From the NCBI GenBank assembly GCA_002698785.1, contig PAAG01000035.1:1-33244 (forward strand): DNA of 33,244 nucleotides. The letters are read 5' to 3'. The position numbers were made by a program, and so were the translations under genes. This stretch comes from Verrucomicrobiales bacterium. GTDB taxonomy: Bacteria > Verrucomicrobiota > Verrucomicrobiia > Verrucomicrobiales > DEV007. The notes beneath the pieces were generated by a model, which did no database searches, was not told the origin of the DNA, and was given only the letters and a program-made list of their open reading frames with translations. Below, one piece after another: positions 16,290-23,341 of this stretch (the first letter of the stretch is position 1; each line of letters starts with the position of its first letter).

Positions 16290-16637
16290 ATGGAACTGAG
16301 CAACCGCAAACCACCAGGTGTTTCGATCGAAGACCTTTCCGAAGGGTCGGGGCGCATCGCCGCGGCAGGCTCTGTCGTTCGAATCCGAACACGAGGCCGC
16401 CTGAACCGTGGCGAATCGATCGATTACGACGAGGAAAACGGAGACATTGCCGAATTTCGCATCGGAGAAAGACAAATCATCCCCGGTCTGGAACGAGGTG
16501 TGATCGGTATGCGCGAAGGAGGGACGCGAAGGCTTCCCATCAGCCCCCACCTGGCTTACGGAGACTCCGGCGTGCCGGATAGAATACCACCCGGAGCGGT
16601 TCTCGAATATGATGTTGAGCTTTTATCGTGTGATTGA
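16290..16637 (+). CDS. FKBP-type peptidyl-prolyl cis-trans isomerase
   Basis: This 115-residue single-domain protein catalyses proline cis-trans isomerisation in protein folding. The family core is clear: QIIPGLERGVIGMREGGTR (about 63-81), followed by ISPHLAYGDSGVPDRIPPGA and LEYDVELL at the end. The tryptophan at the floor of the FKBP pocket is replaced by Leu in GLERG, a common bacterial variant. There is no signal peptide, so it is cytosolic, unlike many periplasmic FKBPs. The ATG follows an unbroken pyrimidine-rich leader (about 16265-16289) with no Shine-Dalgarno site. It is a monocistronic-looking gene between the GNAT gene and a hypothetical gene. Confidence 0.9.
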   Translation: MELSNRKPPGVSIEDLSEGSGRIAAAGSVVRIRTRGRLNRGESIDYDEENGDIAEFRIGERQIIPGLERGVIGMREGGTRRLPISPHLAYGDSGVPDRIPPGAVLEYDVELLSCD

Positions 16638-16671
16638 GTAAATTTCATCTCCCCCTCCCTCACAAACACCC

Positions 16672-17433
16672 ATGAACCCTATCCGCCGATTCTTTGGAAA
16701 ACTCTTTGATCAAGATTCCGATCAGCAAAGCGCCACATCGCCCTCACCCTCGAGCCCGGCGCCTGCCGAGCGGGTCTGGGACGAGTCATCTCGAAAGGAT
16801 CTACAAGACTGGATACGCAACGATATCCGTGGCGAAGTCCGCCTGAGGAGCCGGGACAACGACGACATCCTGGAGAAATGCTTCGAAGCCTACATCCAGG
16901 ACGAATGCCCGGAGGAAGAGTGGGAAATTTTCCAACAAATCGCCAAGGTGGAACTGCAAAAGGCGCTCGAAGAATACGAGAGAGATCAGGAGACCTGGCC
17001 CGAAGAGACAGACTGCGACCGACTCGATCAAGTCGAGAAAGAGCTGCGCGATAAAGGGATCCTCCTCTGGCAGGTCTCGCCCTGCTGCAATAGTTGCTCC
17101 GCAAGTGAACTCCCCGATCGCATCGACGAGATTGACGAACGCTTCCCCGGCTTTCGCGGTGTCGTTCGAGGCTATGCCTTTTTCCATGATCAGAGCATGC
17201 CAGACGAGCTCGCCGACAGCACCGAGATCTCCGTCTACATGTCCTACGGTTGGTTTTTGCCCGAAGACAGCGACGATGTTTCAGACGACGAGTACGAAAA
17301 GCACGCTCTCGGCATCGCGAAAGAGGTGTGCGACTGTCTCAAGGAACACGGCTTCACCGTGGACTGGGATGGCAGCATGTCACGAAAGATCGGCATCAAC
17401 CTGAACTGGCGCCGACGCACGATGCTGCAGTAG
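16672..17433 (+). CDS. cytosolic protein resembling DUF6891
   Basis: The 253-residue protein starts MNPIRRFFGKLF and has a Ser/Pro-rich linker at 20-32. An acidic helical region follows (about 38-130). Then comes a Cys cluster CCNSCSASEL (C138, C139, C142) and a C-terminal domain with RGYAFFHDQSMPDEL, ISVYMSYGWF and a final FTVDWDGSMSRKIGINLNW. The Cys cluster followed by FFHDQ and a WDGS end is the pattern I recall for DUF6891, a domain of unknown function; this is from memory. The three Cys could bind a metal or be redox-active. The leader is pyrimidine-rich. No operon partner is evident. Confidence 0.75.
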   Translation: MNPIRRFFGKLFDQDSDQQSATSPSPSSPAPAERVWDESSRKDLQDWIRNDIRGEVRLRSRDNDDILEKCFEAYIQDECPEEEWEIFQQIAKVELQKALEEYERDQETWPEETDCDRLDQVEKELRDKGILLWQVSPCCNSCSASELPDRIDEIDERFPGFRGVVRGYAFFHDQSMPDELADSTEISVYMSYGWFLPEDSDDVSDDEYEKHALGIAKEVCDCLKEHGFTVDWDGSMSRKIGINLNWRRRTMLQ

Positions 17434-17486
17434 GTGAAGGCGTCGTGACTTGCTTTCCCCTCCCGACTAGCCTACGAGAAAACAGC

Positions 17487-17702
17487 ATGCCATACATCAA
17501 TCTGCAGATCACCAAAGGCGCTACGAGGGATCAGAAAAAAGCGATCGTCGAAGAGTTCACAAACACTCTGGTGAAGCACCTCGGCAAACAGCCCGAACAC
17601 ATCCACATCGTCATCGACGAAGTGGAGGAAGAAAACTGGGGATACGCCGGCATGCTAACCGATGATTTTCGGAAGACGATGCGGGAAAAAGAAACGGGCT
17701 GA
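17487..17702 (+). CDS. 4-oxalocrotonate tautomerase-like protein
   Basis: The 71-residue protein begins MPYINLQITKGATRDQKKAI. Removal of Met leaves Pro1, the catalytic base of the tautomerase superfamily. The helix IVEEFTNTLVKHLGKQPEHI and strand HIVIDEVEEENWGYAG complete the usual beta-alpha-beta unit; the length fits the 60-75 residues typical of 4-oxalocrotonate tautomerases. A longer in-frame reading from 17250 runs antiparallel to nothing useful and overlaps the upstream gene, so 17487 is the start. The physiological substrate is unknown; no aromatic degradation genes are nearby. The leader is again pyrimidine-rich. Confidence 0.9.
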   Translation: MPYINLQITKGATRDQKKAIVEEFTNTLVKHLGKQPEHIHIVIDEVEEENWGYAGMLTDDFRKTMREKETG

Positions 17703-17794
17703 GTATGCCACTTTTCTTGACGCCTTCTACTCGACCAAACTGGCGACGAGAAGGAAGATAATGTGGTAAGACTTCCCAGTTTCCTGATGCATTA

Positions 17795-18169
17795 ATGAAC
17801 TTCGCTCACCGATACCCGCTCAACGTTCCAGGGAAGTTCTACGTAACTGGCGAATGCACCGACTGCGACCTTTGCCGAGAGTGTGCACCGGACAACATCC
17901 AGAGAGACGACCGCCACGGCTATTCGTATTTCTACAAACAGCCTCAGACGGAGGAAGAAATGGCAGCCGTCCTGCTCGGTGTTGAAGGATGCCCAACCGG
18001 AGCAGTGAGGCAGGACGGCGACACATATGACTGGGAGAAAGAGCCGATCATCAACTGGAACTCCTTGCTCAATGCCGAGTTCGACCTCGGCCCACTAATC
18101 TCTCAGGCCGATTCCATCGAGAGGTATTCCGGGACAGATAGCCATGCGCCGGAGAAAAAGTCTCCGTAG
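17795..18169 (+). CDS. single-cluster ferredoxin, copy 1
   Basis: The 124-residue protein has C21-x2-C24-x2-C27 plus C66 in EGCPTGAV, the layout of a single [3Fe-4S] or [4Fe-4S] cluster ferredoxin. An additional C30 (CREC) sits where relatives usually have Thr or Tyr, so a fifth cysteine is available near the cluster. The flanking YPLNVPGKFYV and APDNIQRDD are shared with the second copy at 18604-19026. The C-terminal 40 residues are variable. It is cytosolic and probably an electron carrier; no partner oxidoreductase is adjacent. Confidence 0.85.
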   Translation: MNFAHRYPLNVPGKFYVTGECTDCDLCRECAPDNIQRDDRHGYSYFYKQPQTEEEMAAVLLGVEGCPTGAVRQDGDTYDWEKEPIINWNSLLNAEFDLGPLISQADSIERYSGTDSHAPEKKSP

Positions 18170-18250
18170 TGGAAAAAGCTGTTTTCGTTAATCCCCTGGT
18201 AAGCTCCTGATCCACGTCGCGAGTCCCCTCGCCTTCCCCAAGCACCCCGA

Positions 18251-18359
18251 AATTGTCTTGTCCCCCGCCCCTCGATTCGATACAATACAGTCGAAATCTC
18301 CGCCATGACGAGCCGGAGATACTGGTTCAGATCACGGCGGAGCGACAGGTGAGACAATT
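18251..18359. other. nested inverted repeats, possible structured RNA or decayed element
   Basis: Outer arms AATTGTCT (18251-18258) and AGACAATT (18352-18359) enclose inner arms CTCCGCC (18298-18304) and GGCGGAG (18336-18342). An alternative inner hairpin, ATCTCCG (18296-18302) with CGGAGAT (18314-18320), competes with that stem. All three pairings are perfect. The region lies between the first ferredoxin stop and the MITE-like element, on no known gene. Confidence 0.35.
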
Positions 18360-18369
18360 CTCACGATAA

Positions 18370-18581
18370 ATACCTCTTGGCAAAATTATTTGCCGAAATC
18401 ACGAGGTTGAAATGGGGGCTAACGAGGCGCTCAGGAGTGAGTTGGGTTTCCCCAACGAGCGAATGAGGAACGAAGTTAGGCTCGATTTCAGCCCGAGACT
18501 TACAAAACTATTCTGAGCAAAGCGAAGCAATCTCCACTGATAACATAAATTGTTTCGGCAAAGAATTTTGCCAAGCGGTAT
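18370..18581. mobile_element. MITE-like element between the two ferredoxin genes
   Basis: Terminal inverted repeats at 18370-18398 and 18553-18581 match at 27 of 29 positions; the inner 23 bases match at 22. Each terminal repeat itself holds a 6-base palindrome (GGCAAA...TTTGCC). A second, internal inverted pair (18405-18423 with 18475-18493) forms 17 of 19 pairs including two G-U. Inside that lie CGCTC/GAGCG (18428-18432, 18457-18461) and GTTGGG/CCCAAC (18441-18446, 18451-18456). The element is 212 bases, encodes no protein, and the ends show TA at the borders. It ends 22 bases before the second ferredoxin ATG, so it also forms that gene's leader. No second copy or transposase is in the window. 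Confidence 0.7.
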
Positions 18582-18603
18582 AAAACTCCACCCCCCGAAG
18601 AAA

Positions 18604-19026
18604 ATGAACTTCACCCACCGATACCCACTCAACGCACCGGGGAAGTTTTACATTGATGATCAATGCACAGACTGCGACCTCTGCCGAGAGTATGCGCCGG
18701 ACAACATCCGGAGAGACGACCGCTACGGTCACTACTACATCTCCAAACAGCCCGAGACGCGGCAGGAAGTCGCCGCCGTAAAGCAGGGCATCCACGCCTG
18801 CCCCATGCACGCCGTCCAGCACGATGGCGATCGGCATGACTGGGATTGTGAGCCCATCATCGACTGGAACGCAGCCCTCCACCGTTTCGGCCACGAAGCC
18901 GACTTCGATCTCGATGTGCCGGTCATACCCTACGAGCAAACCCTCGAGCAGGAGCGCCCGGGATGCGAAGACACACAGCCCGAAAGCAAACACTACTGGT
19001 GGCAAAAGCTGTTTTCTCATTCGTAG
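18604..19026 (+). CDS. single-cluster ferredoxin, copy 2
   Basis: The 140-residue paralogue starts MNFTHRYPLNAPGKFYI. The cluster ligands C21, C24, C27 and C66 (HACPMHAV) are kept, but position 30, Cys in the first copy, is Tyr (CREYAPDN). The CP-x-G-A loop of copy 1 is CPMHA here, with His in place of Gly. The C-terminus is longer and more acidic. A longer frame open from 18550 falls within the MITE-like end and is not used. The two copies, roughly 60% alike by eye over the core, may serve different partners or redox potentials. Confidence 0.85.
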   Translation: MNFTHRYPLNAPGKFYIDDQCTDCDLCREYAPDNIRRDDRYGHYYISKQPETRQEVAAVKQGIHACPMHAVQHDGDRHDWDCEPIIDWNAALHRFGHEADFDLDVPVIPYEQTLEQERPGCEDTQPESKHYWWQKLFSHS

Positions 19027-19196
19027 TATACGAAAGGAGATGACGGTAAAATTACGGCTCCATCTCTTGTATGGACATCAGACACACTCTTGCAATATCT
19101 GAAATACTGCCACCCCCCTACCTCAGGCACACACCACACCAATTACATCCTCTCGGCATACTTATTGACTAGGCCAGAATTTTGGTACCCAATAGA

Positions 19197-19208
19197 ATTC
19201 GATCGAAT
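19197..19208. promoter_or_regulatory. 12-base palindrome upstream of a small exported protein gene
   Basis: ATTCGATCGAAT is a perfect palindrome, followed by a further ATTCGAA half-site (19208-19214). It lies 50 bases before the ATG at 19259 and downstream of a TTGACT that could be a -35 box (19165-19170), though no well-spaced -10 box is evident. Possible operator. Confidence 0.3.
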
Positions 19209-19258
19209 ATTCGAACACCTTCCTCCAGTTTACCCACCATTCCATATTCAATTAACTC

Positions 19259-19642
19259 ATGAAAACATTTATACTCATCGCAAGCCTATCTTTGCTCGTC
19301 TCTATTGCACCAGCAAAGGATCAGCTCACACTCGACCAACTTTATGGCTCATGGGAAAGCAATAGTGCCCCATCGGAAACCTGGACCTTCTCTCCGGGCG
19401 GCCTGTTAAACATAAAAGGAACCACCAGTTCACCAAGTATCCAATACCAAACTGCGATCAGCGAGGGGGAATTCCTCCTCTTTATCGAGGACGAAACATG
19501 GAGAGATAATTTATTAATTTTCGCAGCCAGAAAACCGAACAACGACACACTACTCCTTTACTACCTGACAAAAGGGTCTGAACTATTCAATCCAAACAGT
19601 CGAATTGAATCTACATTAGAATTCAGATATAAGCAAAACTAG
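19259..19642 (+). CDS. small exported protein, lipocalin-like pattern
   Basis: The 127-residue protein has a signal peptide (about 1-19, VSIAPA|KD). LYGSWESNSAPSETWTFSPGGLLNI near 29-53 follows the common pattern of small exported lipocalin-like domains: G-x-W near the N-terminus, then a strand ending in a G-x-x-x-I turn. The rest alternates short strands and turns and ends in TLEFRYKQN. The gene and its flanks (about 19030-19660) are visibly richer in A+T than the neighbours, which may indicate recent acquisition. The specific ligand or role is unknown. Confidence 0.6.
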   Translation: MKTFILIASLSLLVSIAPAKDQLTLDQLYGSWESNSAPSETWTFSPGGLLNIKGTTSSPSIQYQTAISEGEFLLFIEDETWRDNLLIFAARKPNNDTLLLYYLTKGSELFNPNSRIESTLEFRYKQN

Positions 19643-19784
19643 ATTTCGCACTTCTTAAGATTGGCATAACAGTCAAAACGCCGCATAACGCCAAGATCCC
19701 AAGCTCAGACCGCAGCACATACCGGACGAAAACTCAAATAAAAGGCATTCTTCCAGACGGCAAACCTCCACCTCATTCAAAATA

Positions 19785-20165
19785 ATACGCCCCTTTTCAG
19801 AACCCACCCGGATCACCTGCGCATTTCTCCTTGCTCCCCTGCTCTACACCGTTTTTTGCGCACTCCTCGATATTCATTCTATTTCTTCTCCGACGTATTT
19901 AGGCTCCCTCGGCATCACGACTGTCTTCGCTTACGTTTTTGCCGTCCCGCCGCTCCTGATCGCGTTCCTCGTCTTTCGAAAGACAGGGAAGGAATCGGTT
20001 AAAAACTACACCATCGCCGGAACTCTCGTCGGCGGCATGATGTTTCTAGGAATGAGTTCATCGAACGAGGGAAATCCGGTCGAGCCAATTATGGCCCTTT
20101 TGACAGGATCACTTTTGGCGGGGAGCATTTCTTTCCTGTTCGCCCTCATACGAGGCGCGAAATGA
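19785..20165 (+). CDS. four-pass membrane protein lacking a canonical start codon
   Basis: This frame is open from 19689 to the TGA at 20163-20165, but has no ATG, GTG or TTG before residue ~85. From about 19785 it reads IRPFSEPTRITCAFLLAPLL and onward. It has four hydrophobic segments (ITCAFLLAPLLYTVFCALL; TTVFAYVFAVPPLLIAFLVF; YTIAGTLVGGMMFLGM; IMALLTGSLLAGSISFLFAL) and an internal FRKTGKESVKNYTIAG. The layout recalls a common bacterial family of small membrane proteins with an AYxxxxxxGxP segment and a following RRxGxxSxxxY motif. Either initiation is at ATA/ATT-type codons, or the start was lost and this is a decaying gene. Coordinates of the start are approximate. Confidence 0.55.
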   Translation: MRPFSEPTRITCAFLLAPLLYTVFCALLDIHSISSPTYLGSLGITTVFAYVFAVPPLLIAFLVFRKTGKESVKNYTIAGTLVGGMMFLGMSSSNEGNPVEPIMALLTGSLLAGSISFLFALIRGAK

Positions 20166-20201
20166 GGAGAAGACAAGCAGATAGACAACCGCCCCTGACA
20201 A

Positions 20202-20747
20202 ATGCCCCCCACCCCAACCCAATGGAACCCGATTTCCATCAACGAAATCCAGTCCCTCTGCGGCGACTTTGAGGACTGGGTCTTGTGCGGAGGTCACTCT
20301 GTCGCCCTGTTCACCGGCGACGATCGGAGACCACACGGCGACATCGACATCTCCATTTTCCGGTCACAGGCGGTCGCCTGCCTGCAAGCGATCGGGAAAC
20401 AGAAAGTGTTCCTCGCAGCTAACAAAACTCTCGTCCCCTGGGACGGATCACCGATTCCCGACGAGGTCCACGATATCTGGATCGCCAATCCCGAATCAAA
20501 CGAATGGATTCTCCAGATCATGATCTACGACGACGATGAGGACCGCGTTTACTACCGCAGAAACCGGGCAATCTCCTGGAGCAAAGAGTCGCACTCTTTC
20601 ATGAAAGACGGCATCCGGATTCTCAATCCCTTTGTCACGTTTCTCTTCAAATCGAATCAACCGAATTTGGAGCCGAAAGAGATCGACGATTTGATTCAGT
20701 TGATCGAGAAAGGAGTGGGCGTGCAATGGAAAAAGGAAAGCGACTGA
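20202..20747 (+). CDS. nucleotidyltransferase-like protein (AbiEii/ANT(2'')-like)
   Basis: The 181-residue cytosolic protein has WVLCGGHSVALFTGDDRRPH leading to GDIDISIF (D47, D49). The G-G-x-(S/A) turn and D-x-D pair are the metal-binding core of the Pol-beta nucleotidyltransferase superfamily, in the arrangement of AbiEii toxins and aminoglycoside 2''-type adenylyltransferases. IWIANPESNEWILQIMIYD and RNRAISWSKE follow, then LIQLIEKGVGVQWKK. AbiEii-type toxins are normally paired with a cognate antitoxin, and none is seen here, so a stand-alone house-cleaning or modification role is as likely. It begins 36 bases after the preceding membrane-protein frame. Confidence 0.75.
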   Translation: MPPTPTQWNPISINEIQSLCGDFEDWVLCGGHSVALFTGDDRRPHGDIDISIFRSQAVACLQAIGKQKVFLAANKTLVPWDGSPIPDEVHDIWIANPESNEWILQIMIYDDDEDRVYYRRNRAISWSKESHSFMKDGIRILNPFVTFLFKSNQPNLEPKEIDDLIQLIEKGVGVQWKKESD

Positions 20748-20774
20748 ATAGGAGCTCATTTGCGAAATTGAAAA

Positions 20775-20801
20775 GGAAACATCACCCTGACCGATGTTTC
20801 C
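20775..20801 (+). terminator. probable terminator after the nucleotidyltransferase-like gene
   Basis: GGAAACATC (20775-20783) and GATGTTTCC (20793-20801) are perfect 9-base arms around a 9-base loop. ATTCTCATT follows, a loose T-rich tail, and AAAA precedes the stem, so the hairpin could act on both strands. It lies 28 bases after the stop at 20747. Confidence 0.6.
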
Positions 20802-20851
20802 ATTCTCATTATCGATTTCCAGAATGAGTCGTTCAGCGAGAACTTGGAGGC

Positions 20852-21172
20852 ATGAAATCGCTGTTTACAATCTTGTCCCTCTCCACCCCCGTAGCGGCGT
20901 CTCTTGCAGGGACTGTGCACGCACTACTCATTCAGCCTGATTTCTACTTCGGCTATTTTGAAGCCCAAATTGACCTGGGTATCCTCGTCCGCATCGGTGT
21001 CTTCCTCCTGTATTTGCTCGGCGGTAGCTTGATCTCCATTTTCCTTTCCCTCTTTGCGTTCATCCTGAGAGAACCCTTGGCGAAACACACGCTTTGGTTT
21101 ACTGCCCCCTGTCTCGTGATCTTCGCAACTACCGCCGTGCCTATTGTTTCGGGATACCTTTCTCTACCGTAG
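20852..21172 (+). CDS. three-pass membrane protein of unknown function
   Basis: The 106-residue protein starts MKSLFTILSL, with a GGAGG directly before the ATG (spacing only one base). Hydrophobic segments lie at about 5-27, 44-70 (VRIGVFLLYLLGGSLISIFLSLFAF) and 78-102 (KHTLWFTAPCLVIFATTAVPIVSGYL). It consists of little but membrane segments and short loops. No family is recognised. It converges with the VOC gene, with 20 bases between the stop codons and no strong hairpin. Confidence 0.65.
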   Translation: MKSLFTILSLSTPVAASLAGTVHALLIQPDFYFGYFEAQIDLGILVRIGVFLLYLLGGSLISIFLSLFAFILREPLAKHTLWFTAPCLVIFATTAVPIVSGYLSLP

Positions 21173-21192
21173 CCCATCAGATAGCCCCCCGA

Positions 21193-21603
21193 TCACCCCT
21201 CCCGCAGGTGCGGAAGAGCCGCGATGAGGCACCCTCCATCTGGCGGAGTGATGAGCGCACTCGGGGTAAAGCTCATATCCTTCTCGATTTTCACCGGATA
21301 CTTGCTGGAAAGACGCCGAAGACGCTCCTCGGAGATCTCGTCGATAAAGAAATAGAGTGCCCCTGATGGCTCGGTGTCCGTCGCCTCTTCGAGACAAACG
21401 GTCATATCAGACAAGTAGATCGCAGTCCCGCGCCCTTGATTAAAGCCGGGCACAAACTGAAGCACCTCATCAGAATCATCGACGCGAACCCCGAGATCGG
21501 TGAAGAACTGCTTCATCGCATCGTAGTTCCGCGTGACAACGTAGAGCAGTGGAGTTGCTGAAAACTCCTCCGGCTTCTCCTTTCCGTAGTTCAGCCAGTG
21601 CAT
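21193..21603 (-). CDS. VOC-superfamily (glyoxalase-like) protein
   Basis: The 136-residue cytosolic protein has ATPLLYVVTRNYDAMKQFFTD followed by LGVRVDDSDEVLQF, the beta-alpha-beta-beta opening of a vicinal oxygen chelate fold. TAIYLSDMTVCLEEA, ALYFFIDEISEERLRRL and ALITPPDGGCLIAALP complete a second half of the same fold. Metal ligands cannot be assigned safely: typical His and Glu positions are not clearly conserved, so a binding rather than an enzymatic role is possible. The ATG at 21603 begins MHWLNYGKEKP, a somewhat unusual N-terminal extension before the first strand. Confidence 0.7.
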   Translation of the reverse strand: MHWLNYGKEKPEEFSATPLLYVVTRNYDAMKQFFTDLGVRVDDSDEVLQFVPGFNQGRGTAIYLSDMTVCLEEATDTEPSGALYFFIDEISEERLRRLSSKYPVKIEKDMSFTPSALITPPDGGCLIAALPHLREG

Positions 21604-21743
21604 GCTTCGATTCAGGTCACGAAACAGGGCCGTTTGATTCCTTTTTGTGCATCCCTACCAAATCAGGAACGACTTTCACTATCCTATCTTAGGGATACCC
21701 TCCTCTGCCCATGCCACCAACAAACCACTAAGCATCTCAGTTC

Positions 21744-21769
21744 TGCGAACCATTGTTGCGAATCATTGT
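21744..21769. repeat. tandem 13-base direct repeat upstream of the propeller gene
   Basis: Two adjoining 13-base units, TGCGAACCATTGT (21744-21756) and TGCGAATCATTGT (21757-21769), differ at one position, and TTGAAT follows. They lie about 40-66 bases before the ATG at 21810, in the position of a promoter or regulator site. No regulator can be named. Confidence 0.4.
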
Positions 21770-21809
21770 TTGAATAGGCTTTAAATATGGTACACCCTCT
21801 AAAAAAGCC

Positions 21810-23270
21810 ATGAAGACTCTATCCTTCCTGTTCGGAGTACTTATTCTCTCATCTCCCGCGATTGCCATCGAGCGGGTCACTCTCCTGCCGGGTGGCGGGG
21901 AGCAAAACGGATTTCTCAATGAACCTAAGTTCAGCAGCGACGGCAGCTACGTCGCATTTTCCAGTTCGGAAAGCGATTTCCATCCCGACGAACGGGGCTT
22001 CTACAATGTGTATGGCTGGGTTCGGGACACGATGACTTTCGAATTGCTCTCACGCGATGAGACAGGCCTGGGAGCAGGCGGAGACAGCTTCCTGGATAAT
22101 ATCAGTGCGAATGGAAGGTACGTCACGTTTCGTGCAGAGAGCCAGCTGGTCAGCGATGACGGAGACAGCCTGCGCGATATTTATGTTCGTGACAGGACCG
22201 GCATGACGACGACTCTCGCATCGCGCGCCGACGGTGCCATGGGTGACGAAGCGAACGCAGCCTGCTCGGATAGCGACATTTCTGACAACGGTCAGTATGT
22301 AGTATTCATCAGTGGTGCGACGAACCTCGTCACTGGCGTCACCAGCGGCACCGACCTGGTCTATCTCCGGGACACGGTGAACGATATAACGATTCTCGTT
22401 TCAAAGTCCGACGCCGGTACGGCTGCCAACGCGCAGTGTTTCGACTGCTCCATTTCCGCAGACGGAAGGTACGTGGCATTCAGAACCTCGGCGAATAATT
22501 TACTGGGAACTGGCAACGATACAAACGGCGACACCGATGCGTTTGTCGTGGATCTCCAGGCGAATCCCAGCCCGACTATCTCTCGCGCCAGCCTGAGCAG
22601 CAGTGACGCGGAGATCGGTGCCGGAATATACCAAATGGACTTTGCGAAGAACGGGACCAAGCTGGTGTTTTCCAGCAAGGACACCAGTGTGGTACCGGGG
22701 GTGGCACCAACGGGCGTCAACAATTTCCAGGTCTACGTTCGTGACCTGGTAAACGGGACCACGACTCACGCAAGTAGAACCTCTTCCGGAACGGCGTCGG
22801 AAGTGAGGTGTGACAATATCGCGATTTCCAACAATGGGAATTATGTCTCTTTCTATACAAAGTCGAACAACATAGGAGTCGGGGACTCGGGAGATCAGTC
22901 GGACGTATTTGCTTTCAACGTGACAACCGGAAAAGTCACGCGCGTTTCCGTAGCAGAGGATGGAACCCTGGGTGACGCAGGCTCCACCGATAGCGATGTC
23001 AGCGATACAGCCGAAGTCGTATTTAAAACCTCAGCCTCGAATTTCGACCCCGGCGACACGGGTGCGGACACCGACTACTATATCGCGCCGGTCGATGCGC
23101 CTTCGATCAGCACAGGCAGTGGGAACGCAGCGCTCAGAGCCTCTCTGCTTAAGAAGATCAAAAAATTCAAGAAGAAGCTGAAGCGCGCGAAGAAAAAGAA
23201 AAAGGTCGCCAAGGTGAAGAAGTTCAAGAAGAAAATCAAAATCTTCAAAAAGAAACTCAGAGCCCTATAG
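21810..23270 (+). CDS. exported WD40/TolB-like beta-propeller with basic 44-residue tail
   Basis: The 486-residue protein has a signal peptide (1-19, SPAIA|IE). Several copies of a PD40-type repeat follow, each with S-x-(N/D)-G-x-Y-V-x-F and a preceding D-x-x-(V/I)S pattern, for example ISANGRYVTFRA (near 94), ISDNGQYVVFIS (near 153), ISADGRYVAFRT (near 215) and ISNNGNYVSFYT (near 344). This gives a six-to-seven-bladed propeller of the TolB-like sort. Residues 443-486 (DNA 23136-23267) are almost entirely Lys-rich helix with LLKKIKKFKKKLKRAKK and end LRAL. The same tail occurs at the C-terminus of the gene at 29907. It lies alone on the plus strand in a minus-strand cluster. Confidence 0.8.
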   Translation: MKTLSFLFGVLILSSPAIAIERVTLLPGGGEQNGFLNEPKFSSDGSYVAFSSSESDFHPDERGFYNVYGWVRDTMTFELLSRDETGLGAGGDSFLDNISANGRYVTFRAESQLVSDDGDSLRDIYVRDRTGMTTTLASRADGAMGDEANAACSDSDISDNGQYVVFISGATNLVTGVTSGTDLVYLRDTVNDITILVSKSDAGTAANAQCFDCSISADGRYVAFRTSANNLLGTGNDTNGDTDAFVVDLQANPSPTISRASLSSSDAEIGAGIYQMDFAKNGTKLVFSSKDTSVVPGVAPTGVNNFQVYVRDLVNGTTTHASRTSSGTASEVRCDNIAISNNGNYVSFYTKSNNIGVGDSGDQSDVFAFNVTTGKVTRVSVAEDGTLGDAGSTDSDVSDTAEVVFKTSASNFDPGDTGADTDYYIAPVDAPSISTGSGNAALRASLLKKIKKFKKKLKRAKKKKKVAKVKKFKKKIKIFKKKLRAL

Positions 23271-23341
23271 GTTTCGCTTTTCTCAGGCCCGATCTGCAGT
23301 CCTGCTGAAATGGGTGTTTCCTGAACCTCGGAGCAACCGGA

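Noticed and set aside
18399-18632. Short minus-strand frame across the MITE-like element
   Set aside because: It arises from the inverted-repeat sequence itself and has no start context or protein-like pattern.
20202-20747. Toxin-antitoxin pair of the AbiE type
   Set aside because: The nucleotidyltransferase-like protein has no adjacent antitoxin-like gene; neighbours are membrane proteins.
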